Counted from the first letter of the stretch, positions 1 through 10,504 are shown. The stretch is 64,000 nt of DNA from Maridesulfovibrio sp. (GCF_963677005.1 NZ_OY781616.1:1557501-1621500); one strand, 5' to 3'. Made by a program: numbers and translations. The notes: generated by a model from the letters alone, not told the origin.

Positions 1-177
1 CTCGAAGCCGTTGGTAAAGCCGGAGACGAATTCGACCCCAATTTTCATGAAGCAATGGGCATGGCGCAGTCCCCGGATCTCCCCGACGGAAGCATCGCCC
101 AGATTATGCAGAGAGGATACGTTCTGAAAGGACGTGTCATCCGCCCTGCAAAAGTAATGGTAAACAAATTGTCCTAG
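1..177 (+). CDS. grpE: GrpE nucleotide exchange factor, C-terminal 58 residues (5' end outside window)
   Basis: The open frame enters from the left edge and ends at TAG 175-177. The residues match the beta-domain end of GrpE: a D-P-N-x-H-E-A-M segment, an I-A-Q-I-M-Q-R-G-Y motif and the closing V-L-K-G-R-V-I-R-P-A-K-V-M-V. GrpE releases ADP from DnaK in the cytoplasm. The dnaK start lies 87 bp downstream on the same strand with no terminator between, which is the usual grpE-dnaK heat-shock operon. The promoter and N-terminus are not in the window. Confidence 0.93.
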   Translation, partial: LEAVGKAGDEFDPNFHEAMGMAQSPDLPDGSIAQIMQRGYVLKGRVIRPAKVMVNKLS

Positions 178-264
178 ATTTTTTTGCCCGGTACTTTACA
201 AGTGGAAATAAGGCATTACTTGATAATGCAGTGAAACTGAAATTTTATCTGGAGGAAATTATAT

Positions 265-2178
265 ATGTCCAAAATTATCGGAATCGACCTCGGAACCACC
301 AACTCCTGTGTTTACGTAATGGAAGGCAAAGACCCCAAATGCGTAACCAACCCCGAAGGCGGCCGCACCACCCCGTCCATCGTGGGCTTCACCGACAAGG
401 AACGCCTCGTTGGTGAAATCGCCAAACGTCAGGCCGTAACCAACCCTGAAAAGACCGTTTTCGCCATCAAACGTCTCATGGGCCGTCAGGCAAGCTCTCC
501 CGACGTCAAGAAATGGTCCGAACACTGCCCCTACCCCATCGTGGACGGCAAGGGCGGCGATGCATGGGTTGAAATCGGCGGCAAAAAATACAGCCCGTCC
601 GAAATTTCCGCAATCATCCTGCAGCAGCTGAAAAAGGACGCCGAAACCTACCTCGGTGAAACAGTCTCGGAAGCGGTCATCACAGTTCCCGCATATTTCA
701 ACGACTCTCAGCGCCAGGCAACCAAAGACGCAGGACGAATCGCCGGTCTTGAAGTAAAACGTATCATCAACGAACCGACCGCAGCGTCTCTCGCTTACGG
801 CTTCGACAAGAAAGCCAACGAAAAAATCGCTGTATTCGACCTCGGCGGCGGAACATTCGATATTTCCATTCTCGAGGTCGGCGACAATGTTGTTGAAGTA
901 CGTGCAACCAACGGCGATACCTTCCTTGGCGGTGAAGATTTCGACAACGCGGTAATCAAATATCTCGTGGACGAGTTCAAGCGTGAAAACAGCATTGACC
1001 TTTCTAAGGACCGTATGGCCCTGCAGCGCCTGAAAGAAGCCGGTGAAAAGGCCAAAAAGGAACTTTCCTCCTCCATGGAAACGGAAGTCAACCTGCCCTT
1101 CATCACCGCAGACCAGAACGGCCCCAAGCACCTTATGGTCAAGCTTTCCCGCGCCAAGCTGGAAAAACTGGTTGAAGACCTGGTGGACCGCACCAAGGCT
1201 CCCTGCCAGAAAGCTCTCAAGGACGCCGGTCTCACTGCTTCCGATATCGACGAAGTCATTCTCGTCGGCGGCATGACCCGTATGCCCCTGGTTCAGCAGA
1301 AGGTTAAGGAATTCTTCGGCAAGGAACCCAACCGTTCCGTGAACCCTGATGAAGTTGTTGCCATGGGCGCATCCATCCAGGGCGGTATCCTCGCAGGTGA
1401 TGTCAAGGACGTACTGCTTCTGGACGTAACCCCGCTGTCTCTGGGTATTGAAACCATGGGCGGTGTTTTCACCAACCTTATTGAAAGGAACACCACCATC
1501 CCCACCCGCAAGAGCCAGGTGTTCACGACTGCGGCTGACAACCAGCCCTCCGTGTCCATCCACGTTCTGCAGGGTGAACGCCCCATGGCGGCAGACAACA
1601 TGACCCTGGGCCGCTTTGAACTGACCGGGCTTCCCGCAGCACCCCGCGGCGTACCGCAGATCGAAGTTACCTTTGATATCGACGCCAACGGCATTGTCAA
1701 CGTATCCGCCAAGGATATGGGCACCGGCAAGGAACAGTCCATCCGGATCACTGCTTCCAGCGGCCTGTCCGAAGACGATATCGAAAGAATGGTCAAGGAT
1801 GCTGAAGCACATGCCGATGATGACAAGAAGAAGCAGGAACTCATCGAAGCACGCAACCAGGCCGACTCGCTGATCTACACCACCGAGAAGTCTCTGCGTG
1901 AAGTTGGCGAAAATGTGGACGCCGCCCTGAAGGCTGATATCGAAACCAAGATTGAGGACCTCAAGAAAGTTCAGGACAGCGACGATCCTGATGCCATCAA
2001 GCAGGCAACCGATGCTCTTGCACAGGCTTCCCACAAGCTCGCCGAACAGCTCTACGCACAGCAGAATCAGGCCGGATCCGCCGGAGCAGAAGGTGCTGCA
2101 GGTCCCGAAGGCGCAGCAGGCTCCGCAAAGGACGATGACGATGTTGTCGATGCTGACTTCACCGAAGTTAAGAACTAA
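265..2178 (+). CDS. dnaK: Chaperone DnaK (Hsp70)
   Basis: ATP-dependent cytoplasmic chaperone of 637 residues, normal length. The first phosphate loop [11 protein letters not shown] lies at residues 5-15, the D-L-G-G-G-T-F-D motif near 193-200, followed by the substrate-binding domain and a helical lid. The tail is Gly/Ala-rich and ends in D-D-D-V-V-D-A-D-F, the bacterial counterpart of the co-chaperone tail. The start is fixed by GGAGG at about 251-255 ahead of ATG 265. It follows grpE, while its partner dnaJ sits 9 kb away on the other strand. Identity is not in doubt. Confidence 0.98.
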   Translation: MSKIIGIDLGTTNSCVYVMEGKDPKCVTNPEGGRTTPSIVGFTDKERLVGEIAKRQAVTNPEKTVFAIKRLMGRQASSPDVKKWSEHCPYPIVDGKGGDAWVEIGGKKYSPSEISAIILQQLKKDAETYLGETVSEAVITVPAYFNDSQRQATKDAGRIAGLEVKRIINEPTAASLAYGFDKKANEKIAVFDLGGGTFDISILEVGDNVVEVRATNGDTFLGGEDFDNAVIKYLVDEFKRENSIDLSKDRMALQRLKEAGEKAKKELSSSMETEVNLPFITADQNGPKHLMVKLSRAKLEKLVEDLVDRTKAPCQKALKDAGLTASDIDEVILVGGMTRMPLVQQKVKEFFGKEPNRSVNPDEVVAMGASIQGGILAGDVKDVLLLDVTPLSLGIETMGGVFTNLIERNTTIPTRKSQVFTTAADNQPSVSIHVLQGERPMAADNMTLGRFELTGLPAAPRGVPQIEVTFDIDANGIVNVSAKDMGTGKEQSIRITASSGLSEDDIERMVKDAEAHADDDKKKQELIEARNQADSLIYTTEKSLREVGENVDAALKADIETKIEDLKKVQDSDDPDAIKQATDALAQASHKLAEQLYAQQNQAGSAGAEGAAGPEGAAGSAKDDDDVVDADFTEVKN

Positions 2179-2238
2179 TTCCAGCCAGTAAAAACACGGC
2201 CCCGGCACTTGCATGCCACGCCGGTTCGGTATAACTTT

Positions 2239-2276
2239 ATCCGGCCTTGCCCCTGCGGCAGGGCCGGATTTTTTTA
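2239..2276 (+). terminator. Intrinsic terminator after dnaK
   Basis: Twelve-base stem TCCGGCCTTGCC / GGCAGGGCCGGA with one G-T pair and a 4-5 base loop, followed by seven T. It closes the grpE-dnaK unit. Confidence 0.85.
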
Positions 2277-2407
2277 TGCTTTCGGCATGCTGAGGATGAT
2301 GGTCGGACCGACATGCTCCAGCATCCCAGGCAGGAAGGAATATTTTATAAATTTGAACAAACAGCCGGGACGCACTCCCCTGTTTCTGCCAATGACAACT
2401 TGTCATT

Positions 2408-2440
2408 CCGGCGGCGAAATCAAATCATCAAAATAAAATA
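2408..2440 (+). repeat. Degenerate half of the intergenic repeat found at 10622 and 25321
   Basis: The string GGCGGCGAAATCAAATCATC resembles the GGCGAAATCAGATCGTC arm of the repeat at 25450-25505. It lies in the 327-base gap between dnaK and the next lipoprotein gene. The gap otherwise contains the dnaK terminator and no coding sequence I can support. The match is short and imperfect. Confidence 0.4.
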
Positions 2441-2505
2441 CCCATTTGTCCCAAGTCCTTGACGAATCCGGTTACATGATACACAAACTTCACATGAGAT
2501 ATTCA

Positions 2506-4551
2506 ATGAAAAAAGATAAGACTGTGCGTCTGTTACCGCAGATTTGCATCCTGTTCATGCTGGCCTTGTTCGCCACGGCCGGAGCAGGCTGCGTTGGTCT
2601 GCAGAAGCCCCAGGTCAAATCTCCATCTATTTCAGTAGACATGCTGCCGACCCCTGAACTTGTTCAGAAGGCTGACCAGGCATGGCAGAAAAAGGACTAC
2701 GTAACCAGCGAACTCTTCTACACGAGACTGCTGGAACGAAAAGATATTCCCGCCAATGCGGTTCTTCCGGCCACCGAACGACTGGCCGTGAGTTCTTTCA
2801 AATCGGGCCATTATCATGAAGCCGAAGCCCGGCTTGAACAATGGAAAAAACTTTCCCCGGAAGCGACATCCTCCCCCGAATGGCAACAGCTCTATTATGA
2901 AACGCTGACTGCCACAAAGGCAACGGACAGATTGCGCGCTCACCTTTCCGCAACCATGGAAGATCCTTTTCTGCCATGGGCGGTAAGGTCCGCATCCGGA
3001 AAACGTCTTTCTTCCATGGCACAGAATGCCGAATCTCTCACGGCCCTTGAGCGCCTTTATGCCATTGCCCCGGATGCAAACGGCCAGAAGGAGCTTGAAC
3101 ACTGGTTTACTGAAGGACTCGCCGATAAATCGGATGCGGAACTTGCTTCCTTATCAGGAATGATTCCGTCCGGGTCGGGGCTGAAATTTCCATACGAACT
3201 GATCAGCTTTGAACAGGCTGTCCGCAAGGCACAGGCCAAGGAATACTGGCCCATGTCCTGGCGTACTATGACCGGTATAATCCAGAACGGACAGATCGAA
3301 GATAAAACATGGTTCAGCGGTATTGTTGCCGAACTTGAAGGCAAATACGGCATACCGCGTGTAGGCATAACCCTTATCCTGCCCATTTCCGGACGCTTTC
3401 AGGAATACGGCTGGAAAATTATCCGGGGTGCCGGAGCCGCACAATGGGAGATGACCAAAGCCGGTCTGGACATTGACGTGCAGGTAATCAACACCGAATC
3501 TCCGGGATGGATTGAGAAGGTCAAAAACATGCCTCCGTGGTACACTGTGATCGGAGGACCCATCAGCGTCACTGCCTTCAAGGAACTTGAACAGGCCGGA
3601 ATATATACCGACAAGGTTACCTTTTCTTTTCTGGCCAAACCCGGCAATCTTGAAGAGGGTAAGGATGCCTGGAGATTTTTTTCAAGCCCGGAAGACCAGA
3701 TTCGCTCTACCCTCAATCTTGCTGTTGATGACCTCGGGATCACCAATTTCGCAATCCTGTATCCGCAGGAAAAATTCGGGCGGAAGATGTCCCGTATTTT
3801 CTTTGACCTGGCATCCGAACGCGGAGCGAAAATCACCGGCATGGAATCCTACCCCCCCAGCGACTTTCCCAAATGGGGCAAGATTGTAGGCAAACTGGTC
3901 CGGGCTCCGGAGAAAAAGGCCCAGAACATTGCCGAGGGGCTGGGTGAAGACGCTCCCCTGCCGGAACCGGACTTCGGGGCTGTATTCATTCCCGACACCT
4001 GGCATCAGGCACAGCTGCTGATTCCCCACTTCTTTTTCCATGAAGCCGACACACTGGTCTTCCTCGGTCCAGAACTGTGGAGCCAGGCGCTGAACTCCGC
4101 CCGCGATGTGGAAGCTCAGAACCTCAAGCTGACCGTTGCACCCGGAGCATGGTGGGCAGCTAGTGACGGGGCTGAAAGGCTTAAGGAAGCAATGAACGAG
4201 GAAGGACTCGGTACTCCTGATTTCTGGATTGCACTGGGGTATGACTTTGTCCGTTTTGCCGGAAGGCTCGGAACATTTTCCACGGGCTGGACACCGGAGA
4301 CGGTCAACAGCAGGATCGCAGAGGCTCAGCACATGGATTTCAGTCTTGCTCCGATCAGTTGGACCAAGGACGGACACGCCAGCCAGAATCTTTACCTCTT
4401 CAGGCCGGAACAGAATGGGAAAACCCGCATTGACGCATCAATCGTAAGCACGACACTTTCCCGGGCCAAGGCCAGAAGAGGAGCCCGCGTGAAGGCCTGG
4501 GAAGAAAAGCAGGAAGAGTTGAAGGCAAAACAGGAAACGGCCGGACAGTAG
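2506..4551 (+). CDS. LpoA/LppC-like outer-membrane lipoprotein with periplasmic-binding-protein fold
   Basis: About 681 residues from ATG 2506. Upstream in-frame starts (TTG 2446, ATG 2476) would put the signal peptide too far inside. The start chosen gives Lys-rich N-region, a hydrophobic stretch and lipobox A-G-A-G-C, so the product is a lipoprotein. The first ~220 residues are helical and TPR-like. From about residue 285 (I-T-L-I-L-P-I-S-G-R-F) the sequence resembles the ligand-binding fold of amino-acid receptors. That architecture matches LppC/LpoA, the outer-membrane activator of penicillin-binding protein 1A in gamma-proteobacteria. No permease or ATPase genes are adjacent, which fits a scaffold role better than transport. 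Peptidoglycan function is inference. gatC begins 86 bp later. Confidence 0.75.
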   Translation: MKKDKTVRLLPQICILFMLALFATAGAGCVGLQKPQVKSPSISVDMLPTPELVQKADQAWQKKDYVTSELFYTRLLERKDIPANAVLPATERLAVSSFKSGHYHEAEARLEQWKKLSPEATSSPEWQQLYYETLTATKATDRLRAHLSATMEDPFLPWAVRSASGKRLSSMAQNAESLTALERLYAIAPDANGQKELEHWFTEGLADKSDAELASLSGMIPSGSGLKFPYELISFEQAVRKAQAKEYWPMSWRTMTGIIQNGQIEDKTWFSGIVAELEGKYGIPRVGITLILPISGRFQEYGWKIIRGAGAAQWEMTKAGLDIDVQVINTESPGWIEKVKNMPPWYTVIGGPISVTAFKELEQAGIYTDKVTFSFLAKPGNLEEGKDAWRFFSSPEDQIRSTLNLAVDDLGITNFAILYPQEKFGRKMSRIFFDLASERGAKITGMESYPPSDFPKWGKIVGKLVRAPEKKAQNIAEGLGEDAPLPEPDFGAVFIPDTWHQAQLLIPHFFFHEADTLVFLGPELWSQALNSARDVEAQNLKLTVAPGAWWAASDGAERLKEAMNEEGLGTPDFWIALGYDFVRFAGRLGTFSTGWTPETVNSRIAEAQHMDFSLAPISWTKDGHASQNLYLFRPEQNGKTRIDASIVSTTLSRAKARRGARVKAWEEKQEELKAKQETAGQ

Positions 4552-4637
4552 ATTACCGGTCCTGAGAATCAGCCTGAAGCAATTAGGCGTAAGAACAGAA
4601 TAAAATTAAATAATGTTTACAATATAAGGAGACCTCA

Positions 4638-4931
4638 ATGAGTGACGACAAACTCAATCTGGAGGAAGTTGCCCGTGTGGCGCGCCTGGCCCGACTGGAC
4701 CTGTCTGAAGAAAAATCAGCCCTGTTTGCCGGACAGCTGAACAACATCCTGGCCTATATGGATAAACTTAATGAAATCGATACCAGCAGCGTGGAACCGA
4801 TGTTCAGCCCGGTTGAACACACTACCGTACTGCGCAAGGATGAAATAACCAAAGAACATTCAAGGGAAGAAATACTCTCCAATGCCCCGGATTCCGACGG
4901 CCAGTATTTCATTGTCCCCAGAATTGTTTAA
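4638..4931 (+). CDS. gatC: Aspartyl/glutamyl-tRNA amidotransferase subunit C
   Basis: 97 residues, the usual GatC size, with the family pattern V-A-R-L-A-R-L-D-L-S-E near residues 14-24 and the ending Y-F-I-V-P-R-I-V. GatC clamps GatA and GatB together in the enzyme that converts Glu-tRNA(Gln) and/or Asp-tRNA(Asn) to the amidated forms. AAGGAG precedes ATG 4638. gatA starts 23 bp downstream, so the two are cotranscribed. gatB is not in the window. Confidence 0.95.
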   Translation: MSDDKLNLEEVARVARLARLDLSEEKSALFAGQLNNILAYMDKLNEIDTSSVEPMFSPVEHTTVLRKDEITKEHSREEILSNAPDSDGQYFIVPRIV

Positions 4932-4954
4932 CCTGAACTTCACGGATCATAAAA

Positions 4955-6418
4955 ATGTCCTCACTCATAGAAAAATCTCTTACAGAACTTCATGCCATGC
5001 TTATGGGCAGGGAAGTGACCGTTGTTGAAACAGTCAAAGCCTGCCTAGAAAGGATTGCTGCGACAGAACCCGAAACAAAAGCATTGCTGACAGTCTGTGC
5101 TGACGAAGCCATCAGCCTTGCTGAAAAAATGGATGCACAAGGCCCGGATTCATCCAAGCCTCTCTGGGGCGTTCCCGTTGTGATCAAGGATGTACTGACC
5201 ACCAAGGGTGTTCCCACAACCTGCGGCTCCAAAATTCTTGAAGGCTTTGTCCCGTTTTATGATGCAACCGCAGTGGCAAAACTGAAAGAAGCCGGAGCAA
5301 TCATCCTCGGCAAATCGAACATGGATGAATTTGCCATGGGCTCCACAACCGAAAACTCGGCCTATCAGACAACCACCAACCCCTGGGATACCGGACGCGT
5401 GCCGGGCGGTTCTTCCGGAGGTTCGGGCGCCACGATTGCCGCAGGCCAATGCTTTGCCGCACTCGGCACAGATACCGGAGGTTCCATCCGCCTGCCAGCT
5501 TCATTCTGCGGCTGCGTAGGGGTTAAGCCCACATACGGCCGTGTTTCCCGTTACGGAATGATCGCCTACGGGTCCTCTCTCGACCAGATCGGTCCCATGA
5601 CCCGCACGGTAGAAGATGCCGCAAGGGTACTGAATGTCATAGGCGGGCATGACCGCCGTGACTCCACTTCCGTGGACAAACCCATGGAGGACTTTGCAGC
5701 AGCCCTGTCCGAACGCAAAGATCTTTCCGGCCTGACCATCGGCATGCCCGAAGAGTACTGGGGCGAAGGAATTTCCGAAGAGGTGTCCGAGTCCTGCCGG
5801 GCAGCTATAGCCAGGGCCGAAGAACTGGGAGCTAAAACCGTCCCGGTAAAGCTCTCCATGACCGAGTACGCTATTGCCACCTACTACATAATAGCAATGG
5901 CGGAAGCCAGCTCCAACCTTTCCCGCTTTGACGGAGTGCGTTACGGTCACCGGACTTCAGATGCCAAGGAGCTTCTGGATCTCTACACCAAATCACGTAC
6001 CGAAGCTTTCGGTGATGAAGTGCAGCGCCGCATCATCATCGGCACATACGTTCTTTCCGCCGGGTACTACGATGCCTATTACCGCAAGGCCGCCCAGATA
6101 CGGAGACTGCTGCGCGAAGACTTTCTCAAGGCATTCGAATCCTGCGACCTCATAGCCGGACCGGCGTGCCCTACTACGGCATTTCCGGTAGGAGAACTTA
6201 CCGCTGATCCTCTGCAGATGTACCTCATGGACATTTTCACCATCTCCCTGAACCTTGTGGGGATGCCCGGAATGTCCCTGCCGGTAGGCTTCGGCAAGGA
6301 TACAGGGATGCCTGTGGGGCTGCAGATAATGGCTCCGGCATTCGAAGAAAAAACAATGCTTCAGGCAGCACATGTCCTTGAACAGAATCTTCCCACGATT
6401 CCCAGAGTCAAGATCTAA
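4955..6418 (+). CDS. gatA: Aspartyl/glutamyl-tRNA amidotransferase subunit A
   Basis: 487-residue amidase-signature protein supplying ammonia from glutamine for tRNA-dependent transamidation. The Ser-cisSer-Lys triad is visible: Lys near residue 78 (V-V-I-K-D-V), the G-G-S-S-G-G-S-G-A loop near 150-158, and the G-T-D-T-G-G-S-I-R segment about 20 residues later. Length is typical. The ribosome-binding site is weak (GGAT at about 4943), so coupling to gatC is likely. A strong terminator follows at 6443. Confidence 0.97.
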   Translation: MSSLIEKSLTELHAMLMGREVTVVETVKACLERIAATEPETKALLTVCADEAISLAEKMDAQGPDSSKPLWGVPVVIKDVLTTKGVPTTCGSKILEGFVPFYDATAVAKLKEAGAIILGKSNMDEFAMGSTTENSAYQTTTNPWDTGRVPGGSSGGSGATIAAGQCFAALGTDTGGSIRLPASFCGCVGVKPTYGRVSRYGMIAYGSSLDQIGPMTRTVEDAARVLNVIGGHDRRDSTSVDKPMEDFAAALSERKDLSGLTIGMPEEYWGEGISEEVSESCRAAIARAEELGAKTVPVKLSMTEYAIATYYIIAMAEASSNLSRFDGVRYGHRTSDAKELLDLYTKSRTEAFGDEVQRRIIIGTYVLSAGYYDAYYRKAAQIRRLLREDFLKAFESCDLIAGPACPTTAFPVGELTADPLQMYLMDIFTISLNLVGMPGMSLPVGFGKDTGMPVGLQIMAPAFEEKTMLQAAHVLEQNLPTIPRVKI

Positions 6419-6442
6419 GCTTCACCCGGAAAAGAAAAAACC

Positions 6443-6480
6443 AAAAGGCCCTGCACGAAAAAACGTGCAGGGCCTTTTTT
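6443..6480 (+). terminator. Bidirectional terminator between gatA and the cytochrome b gene
   Basis: Stem AAAGGCCCTGCACG / CGTGCAGGGCCTTTT with a short A-rich loop. It has T-runs on both strands, so it serves convergent gatA and the minus-strand gene ending at 6500. Confidence 0.88.
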
Positions 6481-6499
6481 ACCGTCAGCAAATCAGACG

Positions 6500-7150
6500 C
6501 TAAGCGCTCATGGTCATGAAACGCACCAGCGTTGCCAGGCCTATGCAGATAAATACAACTGCAAGGCCGGTTGCAAACTTGTTCAGTCCGCCGCGCTGTT
6601 TGTCCTTGATGAATCCCCACTTCACCGCAATGCGGTAAAGCCCGGCAACAACATGCAGAACAACAAGCGGAGCAAGGACCAGATAAAAGTAAATCCACGG
6701 CCCGGATTGAATCCTATGAGCGGAACGGGCTGCGGTGATAGGCAGATCGCTGAGGACAGCCCACATATGAATGGCTCCCATTATAAGGATGAGCATAGCC
6801 GAAACAACCTGCACAACCCAAAGCCATGTATCCCTGTGTTTAAGCATTCTGGCATGCTTCCAGATGGTTTTCTGCCCTTCCAGTCTGAAAGGTATCTTGC
6901 GTGCTGCAAGATAAAAATGAAAAAGGAAAAGCAGAAAAAGAATCGGCCCGCCAATCTGGGCCATGTAATTCTTTTCATAGGTCTCAGCGATTGTATCCAT
7001 AATGGACGGATTCACAATAACGCTGGAAACAAGGCTCATATGCATGAATACAAAAATGATAAGAGCCACTCCTGAAAACATCTGCAACCAATCCATGATC
7101 GCATCGCTCCTGCCCCGCCGGGCAGGAGCTACGGTAGAGTTGAAAGACAT
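6500..7150 (-). CDS. frdC: Fumarate reductase/succinate dehydrogenase diheme cytochrome b subunit, orphan
   Basis: 216 residues, five hydrophobic segments. Four histidines sit where the Wolinella-type diheme subunit needs them: H37, H78, H128 and H166. This subunit anchors the flavoprotein and iron-sulfur subunits to the membrane and exchanges electrons with menaquinone. ATG 7150 is chosen over the longer frame to 7252 because GGAGGTG lies just upstream (7153-7160). In Desulfovibrio the expected order is frdC-frdA-frdB, but here the gene is followed at once by a terminator and convergent gatA. The catalytic subunits must therefore be encoded elsewhere, or this copy serves another partner. Confidence 0.88.
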   Translation of the reverse strand: MSFNSTVAPARRGRSDAIMDWLQMFSGVALIIFVFMHMSLVSSVIVNPSIMDTIAETYEKNYMAQIGGPILFLLFLFHFYLAARKIPFRLEGQKTIWKHARMLKHRDTWLWVVQVVSAMLILIMGAIHMWAVLSDLPITAARSAHRIQSGPWIYFYLVLAPLVVLHVVAGLYRIAVKWGFIKDKQRGGLNKFATGLAVVFICIGLATLVRFMTMSA

Positions 7151-7209
7151 CAGCACCTCCATTAATAATTGAACTAAAATACCTCGCAACCGGTATTCAG
7201 AGACCTGCG

Positions 7210-7239
7210 ATAATGCCCCCCGCAATGTTGTTTTGTCAA
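7210..7239 (-). promoter_or_regulatory. Sigma-70 type promoter for the cytochrome b gene
   Basis: On the minus strand TTGACA (7234-7239), an 18-base spacer and CATTAT (7210-7215). It would give a leader of about 50 nt before ATG 7150. The 443-base gap 7151-7593 holds this promoter. I see no clear promoter for the plus-strand peptidase gene beyond AT-rich sequence. Confidence 0.5.
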
Positions 7240-7593
7240 TCAACTTAAACATACACCCTCGAAGATAACCGGCTGTTTTTGTGCATTCTTTCGAATTGTT
7301 TTACGTTTTTAGCAAGTGCTGCCTAAAAATACCGTTTTGAAATGATATTTCAGAGATGTTTCGCCTGTATTTATTGAAATTACACGCTGATTCTTTTGCG
7401 GACAAAGCACAGCGGCACAATAATTTATAGCCGGGGCAAATATTGTCCTGTATTTAGCTGCGCTCAATCGTTGACCAGCCTTGTTCACATGCTTAAATAT
7501 ATTTCCTGTCATCAAGGTATATTGCTGTTTGATTTCTCCAGTCTGATTATAAATTTCACCTCAACCGGATTGACATACGGGAGTTTACAAGAC

Positions 7594-10470
7594 ATGTTCC
7601 CACAACAAAACGTCAGGACCGAATCGGTCCTCAAAGGATTCAGATTTGAAAAATTGCCCATCCTTATTCTGCTGCTCGGAGTTCTGCTGATGAGCACGGG
7701 ATGCAGAATTGAAAAAACAGACTCAGGCAGAGCCGAAAGCGCCGCAGCGGTCATGCACGGAACCGGAGGGTCGGAACAGGCAAGCCCTGCGCAGAAAAAT
7801 TCCGCTGAAAATTCATCCGCAAAAGCGGTCCGGACTGCTGACGCCACAGCGCAGGAAGCCATGCGGTCAGCTGATGCGGAATTGAGTGCCGAAATTTCAC
7901 AGGCGCTGGCCTCCGGAACCGGACCGCACGTGATTAAGCTGAAAAACGGCATGTCACTGCTGATCAAACAGGACAACCGCTTTCCGCTGGTTAATGTGAG
8001 GCTGTTCGTGCACGCGGGTTCCGCGTACGAAGACCCCAAGCAGGCCGGGATAAGCCATCTGCTTGAGCACATGGTATTCAAGGGCACCACTTCACGCGGC
8101 CCCGGTCAGACGGCACGGGAAATAGAATCCGTGGGCGGAGATATGAACGCCGCCACCAGCTTCGACTACACGGTATATTATGTTGAAGTTCCGGAGAAGG
8201 AATGGAAACTGGGCATGGACATAGTCACCGACATGACCTTCAACGCCGCAGTTGATCCTGAGGAACTCAAATCTGAACGGGAAGTAGTCCTCTCTGAACT
8301 CGAACGGGGAGAAGACAATCCCGGCAGCAGAATTTTCAAGACCCTGCAATCCATAGTCTGGAACGGCACAAGCTACCAATGGCCGATCATCGGATACCGG
8401 GATACGGTCAAGGGGCTCACCTCCGAAGACATCCACGCATACATCGACAGGCTCTATCAGCCGCAATCCATGCTTCTGACCGTTGTCGGTAAAATCAATC
8501 CCGAAGAGGTCGTCAAGGAAGCGGAACGCATCTGCGGCTCCATTTCAGACAAAAACCCCGTAGTCCCACCCACGAATTTCAAACTGAAATCAACAGGGTC
8601 AACTACCGTCAAGATTATTTCCGGCAAGTGGAACAAGGCATATATCGGCATCGCGTTCCCCATTCCGGGGTTGAACTCCGCCAAAACGGCCGGGCTTGAA
8701 ATGCTGTGCGACCTTCTCGGCGGCGGTGAGACTTCCCGCCTGTACCGTAAGTTCAAATACGAAAAGAGAATGGTGGACAGCATCTCGGTTTCTTCGCTCA
8801 CCCTTGAACGGGCGGGCATGTTGTATGTCTTTGCCACACTTGATGCGGACAAGGTTGATGAATTCTGGAAAGAACTCATGAACGAACTGTCCTCCGTAAA
8901 TATAGACGAGTTCACGGACCGCGAGATGGAACGTGTAGCGCTCAACCTTGAAGACTCCCTGTTTCTTACCAAGGAAACCCTCTCCGGCCTGGCCTCGAAG
9001 CTGGGCTACTTCCAATTCTTCGAAGGCGGCCAACAGGCAGAAGAAAACTACCTCTATGACCTGCGCAACATCACCCGCGAACAACTGCAGAAACTTTATG
9101 ATGAGTTTTTCGTTCCTGAAAAGCTGGCCGCCTGCATGCTGTTACCGGAAGGGACAGAAGGCGAAGCAAGGAAATTCGAAAAAACAGTAAACGAATTCTG
9201 GCCCGCCAAAAACAAATCCTCTGCCGAAAAAAGCCTCTCCGGACCGGGCAAAGCTGAAACCATAAATCTGTCCAACGGCAGCAAACTGGTATTCATCCCC
9301 GATGAAACACTCCCCTACACGGCCATATCAATGTACTGGATGGGTGGAGACTCAGACATTACCAAAGACCGGCAGGGGCTGGCTGCGCTGACAGCGCAAA
9401 GCCTGACCCGCGGGACTAAATCCATGAACGCAACGGAACTGGAAGACTTTGTCTCGGACAGGGCGGCGTCCATAGACGCAACTGCAGGACGCGAAGTTTT
9501 TGCCATAAACTCCAAGTTCCCATCCCGTTTCACCGGAGACATGCTGCCGCTTATCAAGGAGCTGATCAGCTCCCCGCGTTTCGACCCCCAGGAACTTGAC
9601 CGCGCACGGCAGGACCAGATTGCCTCAATCGACCGCAAGGAAGATCGGCCCTTAAGTCTCGCGTTCAGGAATATTTTTCCATTCCTGTTCAAGGACGGAT
9701 GCTATTCCTACTTCCATCTGGGCAAGCAGAAAAGGGTTGCCGAATTTACCGAAGAAGACGTCCTCGGTTACTGGAAAAAGCAGGCATCAAGGCCGTTCGT
9801 TATCGCCGTTTGCGGAGATTACGACCGTGCCGCAATTGAAAAATTTGCCCGCGCAATTGATGAAACACTTGTAAAACAGGATGATCTTGCCACACTTCCG
9901 ACCGCAAACTGGGGAGACAAAAAAGAACTTACTCTGGAACTTCCGGAGCGCAATCAGGCTCACCTGATGGTCATTTTCCCGGTTCCCGGACTCTCCGACA
10001 GGGAAGCCACAGCAGGGCTTTCTCTTCTGCGAGCCACTCTTGCCGGGCAAAGCGGACTCCTGTTCCGCGATCTGCGCGACAAGCAGGGACTGGGCTACAC
10101 GGTGACGGCTTTTCTCTGGCAGGCACCTGAAACAGGTTTTATGGCTTTCTACATCGGCACCAAGCCGGAACAGCTTGAACAGGCCATGAAAGGATTCGAA
10201 AATACGGTTAAAAAACTCAAGTCAAAAGACCTTCCCGAAAATGAGCTTGAGCGGGCCAGAAATATCCTTAACGGCGAGTACTTTCAGGATCATCAAAGCC
10301 TGATCTCACGCAGCCGCGAATCCGCCAGCCTTATGGTCAAAGGGTTCGAACCGGATCTGGACATCAGGATAATTGAGCAGGCCGGCCAAATGACCGGGGC
10401 ACAGGTGCGGGAATTAATAAACAAATATATTAACTGGGACGGCAGATACACACTGACGGTAAAGCCCTGA
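7594..10470 (+). CDS. M16 family zinc metallopeptidase, two-domain lipoprotein
   Basis: 958 residues from ATG 7594, which has GGGAG 10 bases upstream. An in-frame start at 7396 would add 66 residues unlike any signal. From ATG 7594 the N-terminus is a hydrophobic segment ending L-M-S-T-G-C, a lipobox. An Ala/Ser-rich linker follows. The first M16 repeat carries the inverted zinc motif H155-x-x-E158-H159 (H-L-L-E-H), with the S-E-R-E-V-V-L-S-E helix about 75 residues later. The second repeat (about 530-958) lacks HxxEH and is the usual inactive half. It is a pitrilysin-like peptidase placed by its lipid on a periplasmic face. Substrate unknown. Confidence 0.9.
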   Translation: MFPQQNVRTESVLKGFRFEKLPILILLLGVLLMSTGCRIEKTDSGRAESAAAVMHGTGGSEQASPAQKNSAENSSAKAVRTADATAQEAMRSADAELSAEISQALASGTGPHVIKLKNGMSLLIKQDNRFPLVNVRLFVHAGSAYEDPKQAGISHLLEHMVFKGTTSRGPGQTAREIESVGGDMNAATSFDYTVYYVEVPEKEWKLGMDIVTDMTFNAAVDPEELKSEREVVLSELERGEDNPGSRIFKTLQSIVWNGTSYQWPIIGYRDTVKGLTSEDIHAYIDRLYQPQSMLLTVVGKINPEEVVKEAERICGSISDKNPVVPPTNFKLKSTGSTTVKIISGKWNKAYIGIAFPIPGLNSAKTAGLEMLCDLLGGGETSRLYRKFKYEKRMVDSISVSSLTLERAGMLYVFATLDADKVDEFWKELMNELSSVNIDEFTDREMERVALNLEDSLFLTKETLSGLASKLGYFQFFEGGQQAEENYLYDLRNITREQLQKLYDEFFVPEKLAACMLLPEGTEGEARKFEKTVNEFWPAKNKSSAEKSLSGPGKAETINLSNGSKLVFIPDETLPYTAISMYWMGGDSDITKDRQGLAALTAQSLTRGTKSMNATELEDFVSDRAASIDATAGREVFAINSKFPSRFTGDMLPLIKELISSPRFDPQELDRARQDQIASIDRKEDRPLSLAFRNIFPFLFKDGCYSYFHLGKQKRVAEFTEEDVLGYWKKQASRPFVIAVCGDYDRAAIEKFARAIDETLVKQDDLATLPTANWGDKKELTLELPERNQAHLMVIFPVPGLSDREATAGLSLLRATLAGQSGLLFRDLRDKQGLGYTVTAFLWQAPETGFMAFYIGTKPEQLEQAMKGFENTVKKLKSKDLPENELERARNILNGEYFQDHQSLISRSRESASLMVKGFEPDLDIRIIEQAGQMTGAQVRELINKYINWDGRYTLTVKP

Positions 10471-10504
10471 TACGGTTTTATCTGACTCTGCCGCCTACAA
10501 TAGT

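Noticed and set aside
259..2406. 715-residue open frame on the minus strand across dnaK
   Set aside because: Exact antisense shadow of dnaK; its product has no recognisable domain and the plus strand is certain. Codon bias explains the open frame.
7396..7593. Extended N-terminus of the M16 peptidase
   Set aside because: No ribosome-binding site at 7396; ATG 7594 has one and yields a proper lipoprotein signal.
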